Shown here one piece after another: positions 40,477 through 47,106 of a stretch of 64,000 nucleotides of DNA (positions are counted from its first letter, which is position 1; the number at the start of each line of letters is the position of its first letter). This DNA comes from a virus. Location: positions 124,001-188,000 of IMG/VR virus record IMGVR_UViG_3300009164_000038; one strand, written 5' to 3'. Made by a program: the position numbers and the translations under genes. The notes beneath the pieces were generated by a model. The model was not told the origin of the DNA. It saw only the letters and a program-made list of their open reading frames with translations, and did no database searches.

Positions 40477-41987
40477 TGTTGATCTTTCCATTTGTATTGA
40501 GTATTTGTTCTTAAATTAGTTATGTATTCCACTGCGGTATTTGCTAGGCATTCGAATACTACATTCCATTGACCATTGGAAAATTCAATTATATCATTTG
40601 ATTTTGCAACTAAAAATGGTTTGTTAGGCTTATTCCATGCAATTGCGCCTTCGCTGTCGCCCGGAGATCCTATGTCGTTTAAGATTAAAAATCTGGTACC
40701 AGACTCTGGATTTAATATATCCGAGTCAACAACTACACTTCTTGGATCAATTATAGCATCAACTGGTGATAATGTATTAGCCGGTAGTGTATCGACGATT
40801 GGAGTAAAAAGTAGCAAACTTTCGTCTGTTGGATGATGTGAAACAGTACCAACAATAGTAGCATTATCTTGCTCAAGTATAACTCGACTTATGCCATTAG
40901 TTAATCCGCCGTAGTTTCTAAACAATAGCACCCAACTATATTCGTTTGCATACGAATTGCCGCCGGGTGTAAAGGTAGCCGGCAAATCTATTTTAAAGCT
41001 ACTTTCTTGAACTGATTTTATTAGTCTCAGCGTATTTCCAAGATAGAGAATATTAATTCCAACAGGAGTATACACAGACTTAGCCATTAGATCCCCGGGG
41101 CTATATGCATTACCACCTTCGTCTCCAACTGACCCACTTGCAGCAAATGCAGAATTGCCTGCTCGAATACCGGCAATAGATGCAGGATTACCTGCTTGAA
41201 TACCAGCAACAGAGTTTACATTAGGAGTGCCATAACCACCATTACCGGCACCGCCGCCAATTATGCCACCACCCGGCCGATTAAGTTCATGCGTAATATC
41301 AGTAGTATCCCATGTACTACTAATAAAGCGTTGAATAACCCCCATGTTTTTAACTTTAGCCGGAGGAGAAATCCAAACCGGTAATTCAAATGTCATTGTA
41401 CCTATATCAATTGGATCTTCTGTACCAGTGGGAACAACTCTACTAGAAAAGTTAACATCTGTTAATGTGATATAACTCAAACTAGTCCAATCAATATAAT
41501 TATCAGAGCTTTGTATATCTAAACTTGGATTAAACAGCACAGCAATTTGCTCAAATAGTTGTAATTTCTGATCTGTATTACTAGTCCAAATATCGCATTT
41601 TATAGTTAGCAAATACGGGACTGGCATTATTCTTTCCACAGTCAACGGATTACCTGCTGCAGAGGTTTGGTTTCCCTGTGGATCTACTGCACGTTCGGTT
41701 ACTTGTACTTTACTTACATGGAATGGTTCCTGCATCCTTTTTTGGTCGTAACGGAATCCTGTTATATAAATTGACATAGCAGGAACAGTGGGTAACGCAT
41801 TTTCACTATTGTTGCGTAATATGCTCGAGGCTTGTCTACTACTGTCTCCGTAGTAAATAGGAACCTGTAAAAGATGCACGTTCCCATCTCTATCTTTTCC
41901 GAGCGAGACTTGGAAATTGCTAAGTATTCTTACAAATTGTTGTAAGAATCGACGTATCTGTCCTGAGTAAAAATATGTATTGTTCAT
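40413..41987 (-). CDS. gp15: Tail sheath stabiliser / tail completion protein, gp15-like (524 aa)
   Basis: The N-terminal 240 residues match the T4 gp15 pattern: YFYSGQIRRFLQQFVRILSNFQV, LLQVPIYYGD, a central beta strand region, LLTIKCDIWTSNTDQKLQLFEQI and FELPVWISPP. T4 gp15 is 272 aa; here a glycine/alanine linker (about 245-300, with GIQAGN and GIRAGN repeats) leads to an added C-terminal region of about 220 residues (NTLSPVDAIIDP; NGQWNVVFE; YKWKDQQWTK) that I associate with gp15 of marine T4-like phages. Role in the family: caps the tail tube and sheath and joins the head. Only 1 nt separates it from the upstream gp14 stop, a conserved T4 gene pair. Confidence 0.8.
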   Translation of the reverse strand: MNNTYFYSGQIRRFLQQFVRILSNFQVSLGKDRDGNVHLLQVPIYYGDSSRQASSILRNNSENALPTVPAMSIYITGFRYDQKRMQEPFHVSKVQVTERAVDPQGNQTSAAGNPLTVERIMPVPYLLTIKCDIWTSNTDQKLQLFEQIAVLFNPSLDIQSSDNYIDWTSLSYITLTDVNFSSRVVPTGTEDPIDIGTMTFELPVWISPPAKVKNMGVIQRFISSTWDTTDITHELNRPGGGIIGGGAGNGGYGTPNVNSVAGIQAGNPASIAGIRAGNSAFAASGSVGDEGGNAYSPGDLMAKSVYTPVGINILYLGNTLRLIKSVQESSFKIDLPATFTPGGNSYANEYSWVLLFRNYGGLTNGISRVILEQDNATIVGTVSHHPTDESLLLFTPIVDTLPANTLSPVDAIIDPRSVVVDSDILNPESGTRFLILNDIGSPGDSEGAIAWNKPNKPFLVAKSNDIIEFSNGQWNVVFECLANTAVEYITNLRTNTQYKWKDQQWTKSVEGRYGSGAWRVIPRP

Positions 41988-41988
41988 G

Positions 41989-43092
41989 TTATGGAGGTGT
42001 TGGCGGAGCGTCTGGCCTTATTCTGAGTACATCATTTAAATTTTGTCGTTGTGGATTAATGATACCATTAACATCAACCCAGGTATTATCATTATTAATA
42101 AAACTATGACGTAAAGTACTATTATCAACAGCGCCTTTAGTTAAATTACTGCGTACAGCGTCCTCAATTTTTAGCCAACGTTTACCATCGTATCTGAATA
42201 ACCTATTAGGCAAATAATCAAGTCTTAAACAAAAGTCTCCTAGTACTGGTGATGCAGGAAAACTAATACCCTGTGTTACTGGATAGCCGTTGGGGGTTAC
42301 TCCATCACCACTTAATGCTCCTTGAATTTTAGTAGGAGGAGTGGGTTGGTCGTCTGGTACGTAGTTATATAAGTTATTAACATAATATCCACTTTTTGGA
42401 ACTTCATCTTCGGCTTGTTGTAGTATTGCTTCGTTAATTGATAATTTTTTATCGTATATACTTAATATATCTTTTATTGGAGTGGGATCTGTATCACTTA
42501 CTGTAATAGTGTTTAGTATATCTTTATATTCTTGACTATCTACCATTGGATTAATTTTACAACGCCATAAATGTGGCCACCAAGTTGGACTAAATCCCTC
42601 GGATGCTTTTGTAGTATCGCCGACTACAAAAAATCGTTTTAATGCAATTGGCAACTCGGTGTTTAATGTATCATAATCAATCAGGTGCATCATTTCAAGT
42701 ACATCGCCGTTCATTAATTTACGACCTAATATAGATATCATATCATTGATATGAAAGGTCATGAATAATGTACCGGTTTGTAAAAACAATCCAAATTGTG
42801 TTAAGTCGAAATCATTATCTGTTACTTGATAATGGCCGCGCATTTCGTAAACACTAGTATCATATTTTCGATCTCTATTTTCTAAGAATAGTAAATCTTG
42901 TATATTCATTTCGCTTTGATTTGTATATTGGGGTAATGTTCTATCATTGGTGGGTCCTTGATCAATTGTTCCTTGATATTTGTGTATTAAAACACCGGTG
43001 CCTCCAATGGTAAACATCTCTGAAATCCTGCGATCAAAGAATTTGTAATCCGAAGAGTGATTACCATCTTTCCATAAACTTAATCTTGGCAC
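41989..43092 (-). CDS. gp14: Neck protein gp14-like (367 aa), GTG start
   Basis: GTG at 43092 has GGAG 7 nt upstream (minus strand). Characteristic segments: NIQDLLFLENRDRKYD, DFDLTQFGLFLQTGTLF, FHINDMISILGRKLMNGDVLE, EGFSPTWWPHLWRCKINP and a C-terminal GDFCLRLDYLPNRLFRYDGKRWLKIED. These match neck protein gp14 of T4-like phages, in the longer form typical of aquatic relatives. With gp13, the family forms the neck at the portal after DNA packaging. The gp14-gp15 order is conserved, but here gp13 lies on the opposite strand about 1.4 kb away. Confidence 0.8.
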   Translation of the reverse strand: MPRLSLWKDGNHSSDYKFFDRRISEMFTIGGTGVLIHKYQGTIDQGPTNDRTLPQYTNQSEMNIQDLLFLENRDRKYDTSVYEMRGHYQVTDNDFDLTQFGLFLQTGTLFMTFHINDMISILGRKLMNGDVLEMMHLIDYDTLNTELPIALKRFFVVGDTTKASEGFSPTWWPHLWRCKINPMVDSQEYKDILNTITVSDTDPTPIKDILSIYDKKLSINEAILQQAEDEVPKSGYYVNNLYNYVPDDQPTPPTKIQGALSGDGVTPNGYPVTQGISFPASPVLGDFCLRLDYLPNRLFRYDGKRWLKIEDAVRSNLTKGAVDNSTLRHSFINNDNTWVDVNGIINPQRQNLNDVLRIRPDAPPTPP

Positions 43093-43117
43093 AATAAATC
43101 TCCGATGCTAATATAAC

Positions 43118-43125
43118 TATTTATG
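43118..43125 (-). promoter_or_regulatory. T4-late-like box CATAAATA for gp14-gp15-nudix
   Basis: Minus-strand box 25 nt before the gp14 GTG, followed by GGAG. A second minus-strand box, CTTAAATA, lies at 43130-43137. Confidence 0.5.
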
Positions 43126-43129
43126 GATT

Positions 43130-43137
43130 TATTTAAG
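43130..43137 (-). promoter_or_regulatory. Second minus-strand late-like box CTTAAATA
   Basis: Tandem with the box at 43118-43125, the same paired arrangement as at 20575/20598. Confidence 0.35.
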
Positions 43138-43138
43138 T

Positions 43139-43167
43139 TTGATTTTTATAAATAAATTTGCTAAAAT
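43139..43167 (+). promoter_or_regulatory. Sigma70-like promoter (TTGATT-17-TAAAAT)
   Basis: TTGATT at 43139-43144 and TAAAAT at 43162-43167 with a 17-bp spacer. The -10 runs into the AAAATG...CATTTT hairpin at 43163-43179. Upstream partner of the stronger promoter at 43182-43210. Confidence 0.5.
43147..43154 (+). promoter_or_regulatory. T4-late promoter box TATAAATA (exact), plus strand
   Basis: Exact match to the T4 late box in the divergent control region; it lies within the spacer of the sigma70-like promoter at 43139-43167. Confidence 0.45.
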
Positions 43168-43179
43168 GGCCCATTTTTT
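43163..43179 (+). terminator. Weak hairpin with T-run (AAAATG/CATTTT)
   Basis: Six-base stem, loop GCC, and a run of six T in total ending at 43179. Short stem, so termination is uncertain. Its 5' arm is the -10 box of the upstream promoter. Confidence 0.35.
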
Positions 43180-43181
43180 GC

Positions 43182-43210
43182 TTGACAAGTGGGTCCGAAC
43201 CTGCTATAAT
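43182..43210 (+). promoter_or_regulatory. Consensus sigma70 promoter (TTGACA-17-TATAAT)
   Basis: Perfect -35 TTGACA (43182-43187), exact 17-bp spacer, and perfect -10 TATAAT (43205-43210). The -10 is centred in a palindrome CTGCTA-TAA-TAGCAG (43201-43215), a possible operator. It drives the 391-aa gene with CGGAG near 43231. A full consensus promoter suggests strong immediate-early expression by host RNA polymerase. Confidence 0.85.
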
Positions 43211-43241
43211 AGCAGCTTAACTAACAAAACGGAGTATATCT

Positions 43242-44417
43242 ATGGCAATAGTAGCTGGCGTTAAAATTAAAACAAAAGTACATAAAACCCGTAATCCTTT
43301 GTTTGTAGATGAAAAATACACAGGTGGTGAGCCCCAATGGGATGCCAATCGAGCAGAAGAATTTACAGACGATGAGTTTGATCACCACTTACGACAAAGT
43401 TTTTATTATTACAATTACTACTACAATCAAAAAGATTGCAAGAAGTATGTAGTGGAGTGGATGAAGTCTACCAAAGACTTTGATAAAGATCAGATTAGAA
43501 GTTTTGAACGTGCAAGCGACAAATGGTTGCCAATGACAGCATGCAGTCTAGTAATGGCTAATCGAATTGGCATGCCTCTACGTGCTCGTCATATTGAGTT
43601 TTTAAATACCAGCATTAACAATGTTATTGCTCGAATTGATTTAGAACCTGCCGAGGAAACTGCGGTAGTAATTAAAGGTGGTGAAGTTTATCGTCCCACA
43701 ATCCAAGATCGTTTAAATGAAAAAACAGCCGACACAATTGGAGAAATTGAAGGGGCATTTGACGATGTTGTGACTAATGTTAAATCAGATTTTAAAGCCT
43801 ACGACTTTCTAACAGTTAACAAAGTACCGCAAAGCCAATTGGGTAAGTATCAAGCAGTATTTGAATCACATCGCGACGAATTTATTCGTGCTCAGTCTAA
43901 AGAAGATGAGCAGTTGATTGAAGGATATAAGTTCCTTAAGGCAGCAGACTTCCGACGTATCATCGCTTGGATCGATTCATTGCTGGCAGCAATTGAGCAA
44001 TATCGTGATGTTAAAAAGGCAACTAAAAAAGCAGCGGTTCGTAAAGCACCTAGCAAAGAAAAACTGGTTGCTAAACTTAAATACGCTAAAGAGGACAAAT
44101 CGCTTAAAATTGTTAGCATTAATCCTGCTACTATAATTGGTGCCGCAGAGTTGTGGGTTTACAATCCTAAAACACGTAAGTTAGGAAAATATGTAGCATC
44201 AAGCTATCAAACTTTGGCCATCAAAGGATCTACTATTGTAGGATTTGATCTTGATAAGAGTGTTTCTAAAACATTGCGTAAACCCGCAGAGCAATTGTCT
44301 GATTTTGCAAAGGCGGGCAAGGTTGCATTACGTACCTTTATCAAGGACATTAAGGCAGTTGAGGTTAAACTTAATGGGCGTATCAACCATGATGTTTTAC
44401 TATTAAAAGTAGCATAA
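43242..44417 (+). CDS. Conserved phage protein of unknown function under a consensus sigma70 promoter (391 aa)
   Basis: Starts MAIVAGVKIKTKVHKTRNPLF with CGGAG upstream. Mixed alpha/beta, highly charged and lysine-rich in its second half (DVKKATKKAAVRKAPSKEK), with aromatic-rich N-terminal HHLRQSFYYYNYYYNQKDC. No Walker, zinc or nuclease motif is apparent. I recall similar unannotated proteins in T4-like phages of aquatic bacteria but cannot give a function. Its perfect sigma70 promoter, unlike the late boxes of neighbours, argues for an early role such as host takeover or DNA metabolism rather than a virion part; the basic central segment (about residues 250-280) could bind nucleic acid. Confidence 0.8.
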   Translation: MAIVAGVKIKTKVHKTRNPLFVDEKYTGGEPQWDANRAEEFTDDEFDHHLRQSFYYYNYYYNQKDCKKYVVEWMKSTKDFDKDQIRSFERASDKWLPMTACSLVMANRIGMPLRARHIEFLNTSINNVIARIDLEPAEETAVVIKGGEVYRPTIQDRLNEKTADTIGEIEGAFDDVVTNVKSDFKAYDFLTVNKVPQSQLGKYQAVFESHRDEFIRAQSKEDEQLIEGYKFLKAADFRRIIAWIDSLLAAIEQYRDVKKATKKAAVRKAPSKEKLVAKLKYAKEDKSLKIVSINPATIIGAAELWVYNPKTRKLGKYVASSYQTLAIKGSTIVGFDLDKSVSKTLRKPAEQLSDFAKAGKVALRTFIKDIKAVEVKLNGRINHDVLLLKVA

Positions 44418-44426
44418 GTTGGGTAT

Positions 44427-44462
44427 CTGTTGCTAAGTATATGGCTAAATACTTAGCAACAG
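44427..44462 (+). promoter_or_regulatory. Perfect 13-bp inverted repeat with late box in the loop
   Basis: Arms CTGTTGCTAAGTA (44427-44439) and its exact complement (44450-44462), loop of 10 nt. The box GCTAAATA (44444-44451) spans the loop and the first bases of the right arm. No T-run follows, so it is not a standard intrinsic terminator on the plus strand. It lies between the 391-aa gene and gp13. Confidence 0.7.
44444..44451 (+). promoter_or_regulatory. T4-late-like box GCTAAATA for gp13
   Basis: Lies 28 nt before the gp13 ATG, with AGGAAA between. Embedded in the hairpin at 44427-44462. Confidence 0.4.
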
Positions 44463-44479
44463 AATAGGAAATTATCTAA

Positions 44480-45613
44480 ATGGCCACACTTAAACCCGGA
44501 CTAGATCCAATAACTCAAAGTATTAGTGCTGATAGCCTAGGTGGGCCGGGACCAATTGCGTTCGACGAAACTTTGCTAACGGCACTTGATGCAAAACGTA
44601 ATGAAGTAATTGATTATATTCGTCTTAGATTGGCTGATGGCATAGTCGACGTTGAGCTAGACCAAGAACACTACTTCTTAGCTATTAAACAAGCATTAAT
44701 AAAATACCGTCAACGATCACAAAATGCGGTTGAGGAAAGCTATGCATTTTTAAATTTGCTACCTGAGACTCAAGAGTATATTCTACCTAGTGAAATTATT
44801 ACAGTTAAGCAAGTATTTCGTAGAGGTATCGGTAGTGTAACTGGGACCACAGCTAGTCAATTTGAGCCATTTGCCAGTGGTTATTTGAATACGTATATGT
44901 TGCAAGCAGGCCGTCTTGGTGGACTTGCCAATTATGAATTGTTTGCCCAATATCAAGAACAATCAATGAAAATGTTTGGTGGATACATGAATTTTACATG
45001 GAATCCAACAACTAAAAAAATAACATTAATTCGTAAAATGCCCTCAACCGGGCATAGTTACATCAGATTGTCATCCATGACAGCTAATGCCCAAACTGTT
45101 GGTAGTACAATTTCTATTGTTACCGAAGATGCGTGGGACGTTCAAGTAGGCAGTAGTTTGGCTATTTCTAACTGTAAGGTTGCTGGATATAACGGATATT
45201 ATCAAATTAGAACAGTTAACGGATTGAGTAAAACTATTACAATTACTGCGATAAATCAATTGCAAGACACTACTGTGACAACATTTAATCTTCGTAGTAC
45301 ACAAGTATGGAGCCCGTCAACGGATGTGCCGTCGGAATCTGTATTACTGCATACATACAATTATAAACCGGATGCAATGTTATTAAATGATCATATGGCA
45401 TATCCTTGGTTGCAAGATTATGCATATAGTTTTGCTAAAAGAATATTAGGTGAAGCACGTAGTAAATTTGCACAAATTGCAGGACCGCAGGGTGGTACTA
45501 CATTAAATGGCGATGCATTAAAATCCGAAGCATTGGCGGAGATGGAACAATTAGAAAACGATCTTAAGAACTATGTTGACGGCGGCCAACCGTTAACTTG
45601 GATAATTGGATAA
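44480..45613 (+). CDS. gp13: Neck protein gp13-like (377 aa)
   Basis: The region RNEVIDYIRLRLADGIVDVELDQEHYFLAIKQALIKYRQRSQNAVEESYAFLNLLPETQEYILPSEII (about residues 36-105; quoted piecewise: RNEVIDYIRLRLADGIVDVE, YFLAIKQALIKYRQRS, EYILPSEIITVKQVFRRG) fits gp13 neck proteins of T4-like phages. The C-terminal half (AYPWLQDYAYSFAKRILGEARSKF; EALAEMEQLENDL) also fits. In between lies an extra beta module of about 60 residues (about 200-265) also present twice in the 1023-aa structural protein. Family role: with gp14 it closes the filled head and forms the tail joining site. The AGGAA ribosome site fits the ATG. Confidence 0.75.
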   Translation: MATLKPGLDPITQSISADSLGGPGPIAFDETLLTALDAKRNEVIDYIRLRLADGIVDVELDQEHYFLAIKQALIKYRQRSQNAVEESYAFLNLLPETQEYILPSEIITVKQVFRRGIGSVTGTTASQFEPFASGYLNTYMLQAGRLGGLANYELFAQYQEQSMKMFGGYMNFTWNPTTKKITLIRKMPSTGHSYIRLSSMTANAQTVGSTISIVTEDAWDVQVGSSLAISNCKVAGYNGYYQIRTVNGLSKTITITAINQLQDTTVTTFNLRSTQVWSPSTDVPSESVLLHTYNYKPDAMLLNDHMAYPWLQDYAYSFAKRILGEARSKFAQIAGPQGGTTLNGDALKSEALAEMEQLENDLKNYVDGGQPLTWIIG

Positions 45614-45616
45614 ATA
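45609..45616 (+). promoter_or_regulatory. T4-late-like box GATAAATA overlapping the gp13 stop
   Basis: Contains the gp13 TAA and ends 7 nt before the next ATG; only a weak AGG lies between. Could give a near-leaderless transcript or be coincidental. Confidence 0.3.
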
Positions 45617-45623
45617 GGTTACT

Positions 45624-45995
45624 ATGAAAATTAAAGATATTATACTTGAAACTGGTGGGATGGCACCACTAAATCCCGAGCACGAAGCACCAATTCAAAA
45701 TCTAACTACTTTTCCTGACCAAAATGCAAGCTCTGGCTCGGCGTACAAAAACTATCGATTTGGTATTGCATTAGCAGGTGCTCCTGACTATCCCACTAAA
45801 GCAGATAATTACATTGCAGGGGACCCGTTACTAGCACCTTACACCAAGGAAGAAATGGATATGATTAATGCAGCGGCCGCACAAGTTGGAGACGGTAGTA
45901 AACAAACTTGGAGTAGTAGCCGAAGTCAAGAAGTGCCCGGTGTAAACAGAGTTAGTACTACTGCAAAAATTAAAAAAAATAAGTACGGCGTGTAA
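45624..45995 (+). CDS. Small protein downstream of gp13, function unknown (123 aa)
   Basis: Starts MKIKDIILETGGMAPLNPEH. Predicted largely disordered or loop-rich, with proline/alanine-rich segments and a basic C-terminus (TTAKIKKNKYGV). No recognised domain. Lies 10 nt after gp13 and ends at a promoter/hairpin that serves gp1. Inference: a small virion or head-neck associated protein, from position only. Confidence 0.65.
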   Translation: MKIKDIILETGGMAPLNPEHEAPIQNLTTFPDQNASSGSAYKNYRFGIALAGAPDYPTKADNYIAGDPLLAPYTKEEMDMINAAAAQVGDGSKQTWSSSRSQEVPGVNRVSTTAKIKKNKYGV

Positions 45996-45997
45996 CA

Positions 45998-46026
45998 TTG
46001 ACACTAACCAAAGAATATGCTAAAAT
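45998..46026 (+). promoter_or_regulatory. Sigma70 promoter for gp1 (TTGACA-17-TAAAAT)
   Basis: Perfect -35 at 45998-46003, 17-bp spacer, -10 TAAAAT at 46021-46026. The expected start near 46033 gives a leader of about 15 nt containing GAGGG (46035-46039), 8 nt before the ATG. Confidence 0.75.
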
Positions 46027-46047
46027 GCCCTTAAGAGGGCATTTTTT
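46022..46047 (+). terminator. Intrinsic terminator overlapping promoter and RBS of gp1
   Basis: Arms AAAATGCCCT (46022-46031) and AGGGCATTTT (46036-46045), loop TAAG, T-run to 46047, directly before the ATG at 46048. The left arm is mostly the -10 box and the right arm holds most of the ribosome site. Confidence 0.75.
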
Positions 46048-46653
46048 ATGATTATAGGAATATGCGGATTCATTGGATCTGGAAAAGACACAGCAGCGGA
46101 TTATCTAGTTAACTTCCATGAATTTCGCCGCGAAAGTTTTGCAAGTACATTAAAAGATGCAATAAGTGCTATCTTTGGATGGGATAGAGAATTGCTTGAA
46201 GGACGTACCAAACAGGCTCGTGAATGGCGCGAACAACCAGACTTATGGTGGAGTGAACGTCTTGGTATATCTGAATTAACTCCTAGATGGGTGCTACAAA
46301 ACTGGGGCACAGAAGTATGCCGTAAAACATTCCACGATGACATATGGATTGCTAGCTTAGAAAATAAGCTACGAAACAGTAAAGACAATGTAGTTATTAG
46401 CGATTGCCGTTTCCCCAACGAAATTAAATCCATTAAAGAACAAAACGGTATTATAATTTGGATACAACGGGGTGAACTTCCTTGGTGGTATGATATTGCA
46501 GTCAAAGCCAATCAGGGCAATATATACGCTGCTCAAGCACTACATAACATTCATCCTAGCGAAACTTCTTGGGCAGGTGCAAACTTTGATGCTGTTATTC
46601 ACAATAACAACGGCATAGAAGATATGTATGCTCAACTTAAAAATCTGGTATAA
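46048..46653 (+). CDS. gp1: Deoxynucleoside monophosphate kinase, gp1-like (201 aa)
   Basis: P-loop GFIGSGKD at residues 7-14, followed by FHEFRRESFASTLKDAISAIFGWDRELLEG, typical of T4 gp1 dNMP kinases, and VVISDCRFPNEIKSIKEQNG as the lid/Walker-B-side segment. Phosphorylates dNMPs to dNDPs to supply phage DNA synthesis. T4 gp1 is 241 aa, so this one is shorter. It has its own sigma70 promoter and a hairpin over its ribosome site, set between late structural genes. The 3' end overlaps the convergent HNH-like gene by 17 bp. Confidence 0.9.
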   Translation: MIIGICGFIGSGKDTAADYLVNFHEFRRESFASTLKDAISAIFGWDRELLEGRTKQAREWREQPDLWWSERLGISELTPRWVLQNWGTEVCRKTFHDDIWIASLENKLRNSKDNVVISDCRFPNEIKSIKEQNGIIIWIQRGELPWWYDIAVKANQGNIYAAQALHNIHPSETSWAGANFDAVIHNNNGIEDMYAQLKNLV

Positions 46654-47002
46654 TATTTCCAGGTGTCCATGATGTAGTGATATTTTTTATTTCAACTTGA
46701 CAGTTTAAACATATAGTTTTTAGATTAGACCAATTGGCGTTATTTTCGTTACCGTCAGTGTAATAGACGTTTGCTTGTCCTAAAAATTTAAATTTAAACC
46801 CGCACTTATCACATTTTTCCGTTTTCCTGTATCCAGATTTATACCAATTTGGAGCCTCAGGTTTAATTTTTTTTCCTTTGTGTATACACGATGTACACAT
46901 TGCGCGATAATATACTTTACCGTGCCGATGATAATTGACAGCCACGTGATAAAATTTACATACAGGGCATAATTTTTTAGATATTAGTTTTTGATTGGGC
47001 AT
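46637..47002 (-). CDS. HNH-like zinc-binding protein, possible homing endonuclease (121 aa)
   Basis: Cysteine pairs CPVC, C..C, CDKC and C..C, with the segment DGNENNANWSNLKTICLNCQ, which resembles the HNH core (H-x-D-x-x-x-x-N-N-x-x-x-N-L-x-x-x-C-x-x-C-H); the first and last His are replaced (YYTDGN, NCQ). It is on the opposite strand to its neighbours, isolated, and overlaps the gp1 end by 17 bp. Family knowledge: free-standing HNH genes are frequent mobile insertions in T4-like phages. With altered His residues, catalytic activity is doubtful. Alternative: a zinc-ribbon DNA-binding regulator. Confidence 0.65.
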   Translation of the reverse strand: MPNQKLISKKLCPVCKFYHVAVNYHRHGKVYYRAMCTSCIHKGKKIKPEAPNWYKSGYRKTEKCDKCGFKFKFLGQANVYYTDGNENNANWSNLKTICLNCQVEIKNITTSWTPGNIIPDF

Positions 47003-47067
47003 ATTATATACTTATACGTAAAGGACCGGATAAAGGATCGCTAATAGCCATGATTTTGCAATCAGAA

Positions 47068-47075
47068 AATAAATA
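47068..47075 (+). promoter_or_regulatory. T4-late-like box AATAAATA for tail sheath
   Basis: Lies 31 nt before the sheath ATG with AAAGGA between. Located in the 104-bp gap between the HNH-like gene and the sheath. Confidence 0.5.
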
Positions 47076-47106
47076 ACTACAACAACGTTTACAAAGGACG
47101 AATATC

